From assembly GCA_021806765.1 (NCBI GenBank), contig JAJZQR010000193.1, positions 1-9,989 of the forward strand: 9,989 nucleotides of DNA, given 5' to 3'. The DNA comes from Chloroflexota bacterium (GTDB taxonomy: Bacteria > Chloroflexota > UBA6077). This document shows, piece after piece, positions 1 to 5,311 of the stretch. Positions within the stretch are counted from its first letter, which is position 1. Each line of letters begins with the position of its first letter. The translations under genes were made by a program, and so were the position numbers. The notes under the pieces were generated by a model that worked only from the letters and a program-made list of their open reading frames with translations, was not told where the DNA came from and did no database searches.

Positions 1-350
1 GGATGGCCTCCTGGGAAAGCCCCCACCGCTGGGGATCGTACAGGTTGGGTGATGGGTTGGATGCTGTGACATACTTTACTTCTTACCAGACGGCGCCCGG
101 TTTCGCAAATGTGACATTGCCAAGCTAGTTCCCGGTGGGCGTCGCGGCCGGGCCGGACTGGGAACGGCCTGCCTCATCGCTGCTACAGCCAGCGGTGTGT
201 AGCGTCCGTTCAAAATGGATACCTCCCGATTTGGCTATGGGATCACGGCTGATCCCTCGTTGCCGTTGGATTGTCCCCCAAGGTCGTTAGGCAGCTGTTG
301 CGCAGTTGTAAAAGAAATGCGAAGCGAGTCGAAAAGGCAGGAAACGAGAA
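1..350. other. Non-coding left flank, no gene supported
   Basis: I see no convincing gene here. The short open frames have no ribosome binding site and no recognisable domain. The only structure is the 8-mer TGTGACAT at 65-72 and again at 110-117, read on the other strand as ATGTCACA. By position this is host chromosome lying outside the left attachment site. Confidence 0.5.
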
Positions 351-379
351 ACGGGCTCTGAGGTTCACTCAGAGCCCGT
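351..379 (-). terminator. Rho-independent terminator of the original tRNA-Arg gene
   Basis: A perfect 12-bp stem (ACGGGCTCTGAG at 351-362 with CTCAGAGCCCGT at 368-379) closes a 5-nt loop. On the minus strand it is followed by TTCTCGTTTCC, a moderately T-rich tail. It sits 8 nt beyond the tRNA-Arg 3' fragment at 388-418. It is therefore best read as the terminator of the tRNA-Arg gene before the island inserted. It now also closes leftward transcription coming out of the island. Confidence 0.75.
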
Positions 380-387
380 CTGATAGA

Positions 388-418
388 TACCCCTGGGCCG
401 ACTCGAACGGCCGACACA
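388..418 (-). other. attL: displaced 3' fragment of tRNA-Arg(CCT)
   Basis: These 31 bp are identical to 8122-8152, the 3' end of the intact tRNA-Arg(CCT): 3' acceptor strand, discriminator, T arm, and into the variable loop. There is no matching 5' half beside it. The next 12 bp still match the anticodon region at 8 of 12 positions and then diverge. This is the signature left at the far end when a tyrosine recombinase integrates into a tRNA gene. The original 3' end is pushed away and the element restores the gene with its own copy. Confidence 0.88.
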
Positions 419-443
419 GGGCTTGGGAATCTGGCTCATCAAG

Positions 444-469
444 CTGCGGCTGCGGTTGTGAAGCCGCAG
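444..469 (-). repeat. Hairpin downstream of the antitoxin gene, possible weak terminator
   Basis: The inverted repeat CTGCGGC (444-450) / GCCGCAG (463-469) lies 6 nt beyond the antitoxin stop codon at 476-478. On the minus strand it is followed by CTTGATGAG, with no real T tract. It could end the toxin-antitoxin transcript or protect its 3' end. It also lies just inside attL. Confidence 0.35.
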
Positions 470-475
470 GAGCGC

Positions 476-814
476 TCAGGCTACCTTCTCAACATCCCAG
501 ACCAAGTTATGACCTTCCACTACTTTCGCATGCCCCTGAGTCCCCAGTGTCCCCACAGTCGTGGTTGGTCCGCCTTCGTAGGTGACAGTCACAGTCGGCT
601 GCCCGGATACCTCGAACCGCAGCCAGTTCCGGATCGCCTCGCGCACAACATGAGACACCGTTCTGCCAGTCTCACGGCTGATCGACTCAACCTGAGCTAG
701 CTCCTCTAGCGACAACCGCACAGCGATTACTGCGGTGCCGCCTCGGGACTTGGACTTGGCCTGCCCCGTGACATCCTCACCCAGAATGAACTCCTCGTTC
801 TCGTTGGCGGTCAT
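476..814 (-). CDS. Ribbon-helix-helix (CopG/BrnA-like) antitoxin
   Basis: This 112-aa protein has a ribbon-helix-helix segment at about residues 28-68. A strand (AVIAVRLS) is followed by two helices with the typical LSLEEL...ETGRTVSHVVREAIRNWL pattern. The first 25 residues are acidic and polar. The last 40 form a separate tail (TVTVTYEGG...) that may bind the toxin. The ATG at 814 overlaps the toxin stop as ATGA, and GGAG lies 8 nt upstream, so I prefer it to a longer start at 880 inside the toxin gene. A toxin-first order with a DNA-binding antitoxin second is known for BrnT/BrnA-type modules. The likely role is neutralising the upstream toxin and repressing the shared promoter at 1190-1218, perhaps through the tandem repeat there. 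Domain call is strong; pairing is inferred from the overlap. Confidence 0.78.
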   Translation of the reverse strand: MTANENEEFILGEDVTGQAKSKSRGGTAVIAVRLSLEELAQVESISRETGRTVSHVVREAIRNWLRFEVSGQPTVTVTYEGGPTTTVGTLGTQGHAKVVEGHNLVWDVEKVA

Positions 815-1155
815 TGCTGTTTCTCCATGTACCTGCTTGTGTGATGAGCATTCGCTTCGAAGGCGGTCTTTGGGCGCCATACACCCAAGTGCTCGGTCGG
901 CTCTATTGGTATGCAGAGGATTCGTCCCGCATAGGTCGGGCCAACCATGGCAATGGGCGCTCGTCCAGGGCGAAGATCTCCATTCAAATAGTATTTCGGC
1001 GAATTGGCATGAACCTGAAGTACCTCAGTGAGCGACACCGTATGCTTGTCGTAGCGTGAGCGCTCGCTGAGGTGCTCCTGGAACCGATCATCCAGCAGGA
1101 GCTCCTCTACACGCCCGTGCTTCGAGAAGATCCGGGTAAGATCTTCCGCCAACAA
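811..1155 (-). CDS. Putative toxin of a type II toxin-antitoxin pair (BrnT-like C terminus)
   Basis: This is a small basic protein of 114 aa. Its second half (about residues 66-109) reads as a strand-rich domain ending in GVWRPKTAFEANAHHTSRY. That resembles the RP-x-TA-x-EA...RY ending of BrnT-like RNase toxins, a weak match from memory. The start is a TTG at 1155 or 1152. GAGGGG lies just upstream, with better spacing (5 nt) to the TTG at 1152. No ATG or GTG occurs in frame before the upstream stop. A rare start codon would keep toxin yield low relative to the antitoxin. Its stop overlaps the antitoxin start (ATGA), so the two are translationally coupled. Transcription is from the sigma70-like promoter at 1190-1218. 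Target and activity are not shown by the sequence. Confidence 0.62.
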   Translation of the reverse strand: MLAEDLTRIFSKHGRVEELLLDDRFQEHLSERSRYDKHTVSLTEVLQVHANSPKYYLNGDLRPGRAPIAMVGPTYAGRILCIPIEPTEHLGVWRPKTAFEANAHHTSRYMEKQQ

Positions 1156-1168
1156 CGCCCCTCTTGCC

Positions 1169-1197
1169 TTGAAGTCTCGGTTGGACTAGACTATACA
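1169..1197 (+). promoter_or_regulatory. Rightward promoter for the DUF6941 gene
   Basis: TTGAAG (1169-1174) and TATACA (1192-1197) are separated by exactly 17 bp, a good sigma70-type match. The predicted start is near 1204, giving a leader of about 30 nt before the GTG at 1234. It overlaps the leftward toxin promoter almost completely, so the two must compete. Confidence 0.6.
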
Positions 1198-1218
1198 GCA
1201 CGGTGTAAACATTGTAAA
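1190..1218 (-). promoter_or_regulatory. Leftward promoter for the toxin-antitoxin pair
   Basis: On the minus strand, TTTACA (1218-1213) and TATAGT (1195-1190) are spaced by 17 bp. Transcription would start near 1183, about 28 nt before the toxin start. The -35 box lies inside one copy of the TGTAAACA repeat, so a protein bound there would block this promoter. Confidence 0.68.
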
Positions 1219-1220
1219 CA
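1204..1220. promoter_or_regulatory. Tandem TGTAAACA operator between divergent genes
   Basis: TGTAAACA occurs at 1204-1211 and 1213-1220, a 9-bp period. The repeats cover the -35 box of the leftward promoter and the start region of the rightward one. Ribbon-helix-helix repressors often bind tandem short repeats, so the antitoxin encoded at 476-814 is the natural candidate ligand. The binding itself is inference. Confidence 0.5.
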
Positions 1221-1233
1221 AGGTGGTGAAACG

Positions 1234-1677
1234 GTGGACGACTTGCGGCAGCGCCCGGAAATCGAGTTCCTCATTCTGGCCGACAGGGTCGAGGCCATCA
1301 ATGGCAAGCTATACATGATGGGGGGCGGCTGGGACCAACTCACCGTGCCAGACTTCAACCAGCCAGCCACGATCGGGTTTGCCGTTGGCATCCTGGTGCC
1401 TTGGAGCGAGACCAATGTCGAGCACCCGATCAATGTATGGCTCGAGCATGAAGACGGGACAAAGATCCCGCCGGCAATACAGGCGAAGATCAACGTGGGG
1501 CGCCCCCCCACGGCTATCCCCGGGCAGCCATTTCGAACTCTTCTTGCAGTGAATGGGACTTGGAAGTTGTCCGGACCGGGAAGCTACCGGTTTCTGGCGA
1601 CCGTCGGGACGAGCGAGCCGAAACGCACGGTCTTCAACGCTTTAGGGGTGCCGGTGCTGCCTGGGCCTACACGGTGA
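1234..1677 (+). CDS. DUF6941-type protein of unknown function
   Basis: This 147-aa protein carries the pattern EFLILADRVEAINGKLYMMGGGWD (residues 10-33), then FAVGILVPWSETNVEHPINVWLEHEDG (about 49-75). I associate this with the DUF6941 family of small beta-rich proteins with no assigned function. There is no signal peptide or membrane segment. I chose the GTG at 1234 because AAGGTGG lies 7 nt upstream and the recognisable family sequence begins right after. The open frame extends back to 1072, but that part overlaps the promoters and the toxin gene. It is transcribed divergently from the toxin-antitoxin pair through overlapping promoters. A functional link is possible, but DUF6941 genes also occur alone. 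Function unknown. Confidence 0.75.
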   Translation: MDDLRQRPEIEFLILADRVEAINGKLYMMGGGWDQLTVPDFNQPATIGFAVGILVPWSETNVEHPINVWLEHEDGTKIPPAIQAKINVGRPPTAIPGQPFRTLLAVNGTWKLSGPGSYRFLATVGTSEPKRTVFNALGVPVLPGPTR

Positions 1678-1829
1678 CGCTGCGACGAGCTTCAAGGTTG
1701 GAGGACACTCCCTCGTCCGTCAAGGCAGCTCATCGCCGTCCCCCTGGGGCTTGATGGCGGTATGGCTCCGGCCCTGGAGTCGCGCAGAGGCCCGGGGGGT
1801 GAGACCCGGGCCGTGAAGGGCAAGACTAG
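1678..1829. other. Non-coding stretch with a GC-rich hairpin
   Basis: I see no gene here. The only feature is a perfect 8-bp stem, GGCCCGGG (1789-1796) / CCCGGGCC (1805-1812), without a T tract. It may contribute to termination after the DUF6941 gene. The stretch could also be decayed sequence of the missing N-terminal part of the integrase relic that follows, but I cannot recognise it as such. Confidence 0.35.
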
Positions 1830-2462
1830 GTCGGACTGTCCGTCGAAGCGGCCGTGGATGCAGGCGCCTTCATCCCCGGCACCAGGCGCCCATGCACCAC
1901 CGGTGAGGCCCTCCACGTCGCGGCCATAACCACCGGCCTTCGTCAGTCCGAGCTTCTCGGCCTCAAGTGGCAGGACGTCGACCTCCAGTCCGGTGTGCTC
2001 CACGTCCCTCGCAACATTCGGCGCGTCCCCGGCCTCGGCTTCGAAGGCGAACCGAAATCTCGCGCTGGCCGGCGCACCGTCGCTCTCACCCCAATCGCCG
2101 TCTCGGCCCTCCACCGCCACGGGAAGCGTCGGCTGGAGCAGTGCCTGGTCGTGCCCCTCTGGCAGAACCTGGATCTCGTTTCCCCCAGCTCTGCCGGCAA
2201 GCCCATCGAACCCCAGAACCTGGCGACGCGGCACTGCAAGCCCATGCGAAGGAGCCGGCCTACCGGATCTGTGCTTCCACGGCCTCCGCCATCCGGCGGC
2301 CACTTGCTGATTGCCCTCGGCGCCAACGACAAGGCGGTCCGGCAGATCCTCGGCCACTCCGACAGCCCCATCACCATGAACGTCTATGCCCACTTTTCAA
2401 CAGGAAGCCATAGCCAGACTGGGGAGACTACTGCAGCACGATTGAGTCTGAACGCCGTATGA
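1830..2462 (+). pseudogene. Tyrosine recombinase (phage-type integrase) relic
   Basis: Only the catalytic domain is recognisable. EALHVAAITTGLRQSELLGL holds the first catalytic Arg (about 1908-1965). EPKSRAGRRTVALT holds the beta-hairpin Lys. LGHSDSPITMNVYAHF near the 3' end holds the last His and the nucleophile Tyr. The HxxR box (FHGLRHPAAT, about 2275-2303) is out of frame. The reading frame shifts by one base near 2245-2252 and returns near 2303-2306, so the intact frame reads nonsense where the second catalytic Arg should be. The N-terminal core-binding and arm-binding domains are missing; an in-frame stop lies at 1827. It is almost certainly inactive. It sits mid-island rather than next to an attachment site, so it may be the island's own decayed integrase or that of an older insertion. 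Confidence 0.82.
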
Positions 2463-2507
2463 ACCTGGATCCCCAGCACGATCGACTGTGCGGCGAACAG
2501 ACATCAA

Positions 2508-2565
2508 CACTGCATGACGACCGACGTTGCAGTGCGTAGAACCACGAATTGACAGTGGTACTGCA
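2508..2565. promoter_or_regulatory. Three ACTGCA/TGCAGT half-sites around the operon promoter
   Basis: CACTGCA (2508-2514) and TGCAGTG (2528-2534) form a perfect 7-bp inverted repeat with a 13-bp gap just upstream of the -35 box. A third ACTGCA (2560-2565) lies in the spacer between -35 and -10. A nested CCAC/GTGG pair (2542-2545, 2555-2558) brackets the -35. The placement suits a repressor site. The ligand is unknown; the ParB/HTH protein or the methyltransferase of the same operon are candidates. Confidence 0.4.
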
Positions 2566-2577
2566 GATGAGTATCAT
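2549..2577 (+). promoter_or_regulatory. Near-consensus promoter of the five-gene operon
   Basis: TTGACA (2549-2554, perfect -35) and TATCAT (2572-2577, -10) are separated by 17 bp. Transcription would begin near 2584, about 50 nt before the methyltransferase GTG at 2636. The promoter covers the alternative upstream start codons at 2549, 2555 and 2567, which argues against a longer protein. Confidence 0.75.
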
Positions 2578-2625
2578 CAACCAGATCCTTCCGGGCACGC
2601 TAGTGTCAGCGCACACAGTGCCAAC

Positions 2626-2630
2626 GGAGG
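2626..2630 (+). promoter_or_regulatory. Ribosome binding site that fixes the methyltransferase start
   Basis: GGAGG lies 5 nt before the in-frame GTG at 2636. None of the earlier in-frame starts has a comparable site. Confidence 0.75.
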
Positions 2631-2635
2631 AAATA

Positions 2636-3547
2636 GTGGCGCCTGTGCAGGTCTTCACCCCAAGCTCCCATTTCCCCGACTTCGCCGCTGAGCCGTACGT
2701 GCTTTGGCAGGGCGACGCTGAGGCCTTCCTTGCCCTGCTTCCTGAAGACACCACGTTTGACCTGGTGGTTACATCCCCACCGTACAATCTCGGAAAGCCG
2801 TATGAGCGCAAGCGCGCGCTCGCGGAGTACCTGGACTGGCAAGAGAGGACCATCGACCAGATCGTTCCGCGGCTAAGTAATACCGGAAGCTTGTGCTGGC
2901 AACTCGGCAACTTCGTGGAGAACGGGGAAATCGTTCCTCTAGACATCGAGTTCGCGCCTATCTTCAAGAAGCATGATCTTCAGCTGCGGAACCGGATCGT
3001 ATGGCACTACGGCCACGGTTTGCACAACAGGCACCGCTTCTCCCCGCGATACGAAGTCATCATGTGGTACACAAAGACAGACGACTACGTGTTCAACCTG
3101 GACGCTGTCCGCATACCTGCAAAGTACCCTGGCAAGAGACACTACAAGGGACCAAAAGCCGGCCAGTACTCCGGGAATCCACTTGGTAAGAATCCCGAAG
3201 ACGTTTGGTCAATGCCCAGCGTCAACTCGAGCCACACCGAGAAGACCATCCACCCATGCCAGTATCCAGTAGGGCTAGTCGAACGGCTGGTGCTCGCGCT
3301 TACCGACCCCAGTGCGCTAGTGCTGGACCCGTTCATGGGCGTAGGCAGCTCTGGTGTGGCAGCTGCGGTCCATGGCCGGAGGTTCTGGGGCGCAGACCTG
3401 GTCCCGCAGTACGTGGAAGTGGCTCGGCAGCGAGTGGAGTCAGCGCTCCGAGGAGAGGCCAAGTATCGACGCCATGACAAACCTCTTTACGATCCTTCTG
3501 TAAGCCGGCTGTCTCAGAGACCCATTGAATGGGACGCCGAACAGTGA
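2636..3547 (+). CDS. Beta-class DNA methyltransferase (N4-cytosine or N6-adenine)
   Basis: This 303-aa protein transfers a methyl group from S-adenosylmethionine to an exocyclic amino group in DNA. Catalytic motif IV, TSPPYN, is at residues 46-51. The AdoMet-binding motifs come later: HPCQYPVGLVERLVLAL (206-222, motif X-like) and DPFMGVGSSG (231-240, motif I), then GADLVPQYVEVARQR (252-266, motif II). Motif IV before motif I defines the beta class. TSPPY is used by both N4-cytosine and N6-adenine enzymes, so the base is undecided. The region 140-200 probably recognises the target. GTG at 2636 is chosen from the GGAGG and the promoter position. It is the first gene of the operon and overlaps the next. 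Its likely job is to mark host DNA so that the downstream genes spare it. Confidence 0.93.
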   Translation: MAPVQVFTPSSHFPDFAAEPYVLWQGDAEAFLALLPEDTTFDLVVTSPPYNLGKPYERKRALAEYLDWQERTIDQIVPRLSNTGSLCWQLGNFVENGEIVPLDIEFAPIFKKHDLQLRNRIVWHYGHGLHNRHRFSPRYEVIMWYTKTDDYVFNLDAVRIPAKYPGKRHYKGPKAGQYSGNPLGKNPEDVWSMPSVNSSHTEKTIHPCQYPVGLVERLVLALTDPSALVLDPFMGVGSSGVAAAVHGRRFWGADLVPQYVEVARQRVESALRGEAKYRRHDKPLYDPSVSRLSQRPIEWDAEQ

Positions 3548-4005
3548 AAGCGATCACATACGCCCACAGATTTGGAGATAGATCAATCCCGGAGTGCATT
3601 CTCCGTGAGGTCCTCGAGGCTATCTACGCGTGCCCATCGAAGCTCTGTGTTGGCGCTACGGAGCGGATAAAGGACGAGATTCTTGGGCATCTGCATCACT
3701 CCGGCTGGCCCAGTGAAGTCATGATCGACCCAACAAGCAACATCCGCATCACCTCCGTCAAGTCGAAGGTCGGCCTCTGCCTTCAGACAGGCAACACTGG
3801 GCGGATGTACGCAGACCTTCTCAAACTGCAGACCCTTTACCTTCGTGGATCCATAGACGCGGGCATCTTCATCGTTCCAACACATGCTGCCGTGGGCGCA
3901 CTTGGTAAGAGCAGTAACGTTGTTCATCTGGACCGGCTCTCCAGGGAGTTGCCGATTTTCGAGCGAGCGGTGTCAGTTCCCCTCTTGGCCATTGGCATCG
4001 AATAA
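3529..4005 (+). CDS. BglII-fold restriction-enzyme-like protein, probably catalytically inactive
   Basis: This 158-aa protein resembles the BglII endonuclease family. The core at about residues 71-101 (SVKSKVGLCLQTGNTGRMYADLLKLQ) matches the catalytic strand, and GIFIVPT (112-118) and FERAVSVPLLAIGIE (144-158) match the last strands. In BglII the metal ligands are D84, E93 and Q95. Aligned here without gaps these become T75, C84 and Q86: only the Gln remains. That suggests a protein that may bind DNA but not cut. It is shorter than BglII (about 223 aa), ending at the last core strand. The start could be ATG 3529 or GTG 3544; the latter overlaps the methyltransferase stop as GTGA. The next gene begins 16 nt after its stop. 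Family assignment is from memory of the BglII sequence; the loss of activity is inferred. Confidence 0.72.
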   Translation: MGRRTVKAITYAHRFGDRSIPECILREVLEAIYACPSKLCVGATERIKDEILGHLHHSGWPSEVMIDPTSNIRITSVKSKVGLCLQTGNTGRMYADLLKLQTLYLRGSIDAGIFIVPTHAAVGALGKSSNVVHLDRLSRELPIFERAVSVPLLAIGIE

Positions 4006-4021
4006 AGCTCTTGGAGCGGAG

Positions 4022-5311
4022 ATGAGCAGTATCGAACTAGGATGGCCGCTGCCGAAGCGTCAGCAGTACTTCGCCGACCATAGTAAGGCGGCGACGGAGC
4101 ACCACCGCCTGTACTTCATGGGCAAGAGAATGTCGCTTCCGATCATCACAGCGCCGATCGGCTCGCCGAAGTACCGTCTGCTCAATGGTCGAACCGTGTC
4201 TCTCCAGCAGGAGTTTCTCGCCGACCATCCAGAAATGGGACCGGACTTCTTCAGGCTCGACCCAGAGCGAGATACCGTTCAAGAGGCCCAGCACACGCTT
4301 CTGCGGAAACTGGTCGGAGGAGCCGAACTGTCCGACTACTTCAAGGACGCTAACCACAAGCAGACGGACCCGCTCATTCTTGACTGTAGAGGGTTTGTCA
4401 TCAATGGAAACCGACGGCTGTGCTGTTGGAGAGACCTCTACGGAGCAGATCCCACCAAGTACGAGCACTTCTCCCACGTTGACGCCGTCGTGTTGCCCCC
4501 CGCTGACGAACGAGCAATCGACCAACTCGAAGCCCGCTTACAAATCTACCCCGAACTACGCGACGAATACAGCTGGCATGCCAAGGCGAACATGATGCTC
4601 GACCGCCAGCGCCTGCACAACCTTTCCACGAAAGATCTAGCAAGTATGTACAACATGTCGGAAACAGGGGTAAAACAGCTGTTCGACGCGCGGGAATATG
4701 CGGTCCAGTACCTCAAGTCACGAGAAAGAGAGAACCATTGGGGCGATGTCACCGACAACGAGTTTGCTTTCAAGAAGATCGCAGAGAAGCGTAAGGCCAT
4801 CCCTTCGACAGGCGAGAAGCGACTGTACGAAGAAGCTGCCTTTGCCCTCCTAGATGGACCTAAGGACGGTCGACTGTACCAAACGGTCCAGGACCTTCAC
4901 GCGCATCTGCCGCGAGTCAAGGAGAAATTGCGAGAGGCTTTCCCCCCTGCGTCCGTCTCAACCGCCGACAACGAGGCTAGCCAGGGAGAGGACTTCTTCG
5001 GGCCGGTCAACGGTGCGGCTAGCCTAGGGGGCGGCGACCTTTGGCTTGCTACTGAGATCGCCAAGCCGGAGAACCGCGTTCAGGCGGCCGAGATCATTGC
5101 GGAAGTCATAGACAGCGAGAAGGCGCTCGCCAAGGACCGCACCTCGGCGAACTCAGTCCTTAGCGGGTTGCAGAAGGCCAATGCCGAAGTCCAACAGGCA
5201 CTCAACTGCATTCGACCGGAGTCAGTAAAGACCGGGGTTCGCCAGCAGATGGAGCAGATTGAGGTTGGCCTAGCCCGCATCCGTGAATGGCTCGATGGCG
5301 CCGGTTCTTAA
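4022..5311 (+). CDS. ParB/sulfiredoxin-fold protein with HTH and helical tail
   Basis: This 429-aa protein has a ParB/Srx-like domain at about residues 40-160, with the family's GNRR box in PLILDCRGFVINGNRRL (117-133). A helix-turn-helix of ParB type follows at about 199-223 (LSTKDLASMYNMSETGVKQL). The C-terminal 340-425 is rich in Ala, Glu, Lys and Gln and probably helical or coiled coil, for pairing with itself or a partner. ParB/Srx domains bind or hydrolyse nucleotides; in some defence proteins (such as SspE) they drive restriction. ATG 4022 is chosen because GGAG lies 5 nt upstream. A longer frame back to 3884 overlaps the previous gene. The helicase gene starts inside its 3' end. Its role could be loading the helicase on DNA, sensing nucleotide state, or regulating the operon. 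The domain is well supported; the role is inference. Confidence 0.82.
   Translation: MSSIELGWPLPKRQQYFADHSKAATEHHRLYFMGKRMSLPIITAPIGSPKYRLLNGRTVSLQQEFLADHPEMGPDFFRLDPERDTVQEAQHTLLRKLVGGAELSDYFKDANHKQTDPLILDCRGFVINGNRRLCCWRDLYGADPTKYEHFSHVDAVVLPPADERAIDQLEARLQIYPELRDEYSWHAKANMMLDRQRLHNLSTKDLASMYNMSETGVKQLFDAREYAVQYLKSRERENHWGDVTDNEFAFKKIAEKRKAIPSTGEKRLYEEAAFALLDGPKDGRLYQTVQDLHAHLPRVKEKLREAFPPASVSTADNEASQGEDFFGPVNGAASLGGGDLWLATEIAKPENRVQAAEIIAEVIDSEKALAKDRTSANSVLSGLQKANAEVQQALNCIRPESVKTGVRQQMEQIEVGLARIREWLDGAGS

Noticed and set aside
388..460. A second complete tRNA-Arg gene
   Set aside because: Only the 3' part is present. The anticodon stem cannot form and no 5' acceptor strand exists, so it is an attachment-site fragment.
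1072..1233. Extended N terminus of the DUF6941 protein
   Set aside because: It covers the divergent promoters and part of the toxin gene, and the family sequence starts only after the GTG at 1234.
1692..2393. 233-codon open frame on the minus strand
   Set aside because: It runs antisense through the integrase relic and shows no family pattern, while the plus strand carries clear tyrosine recombinase motifs.
2549..2635. Extended N terminus of the methyltransferase
   Set aside because: The TTG at 2549 is part of a perfect -35 box, the -10 lies at 2572-2577, and GGAGG points to the GTG at 2636.
2636..4005. An ordinary BglII-type type II restriction-modification pair
   Set aside because: The endonuclease-like protein lacks the acidic catalytic residues, and both genes are fused by overlaps to three further motor and nuclease genes that a simple type II pair does not need.
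3884..4021. Extended N terminus of the ParB-domain protein
   Set aside because: It overlaps the BglII-like gene, and the ATG at 4022 has GGAG at the right distance.
4037..4525. 162-codon open frame on the minus strand
   Set aside because: It lies wholly inside the ParB-domain gene on the opposite strand and has no recognisable domain or ribosome site.
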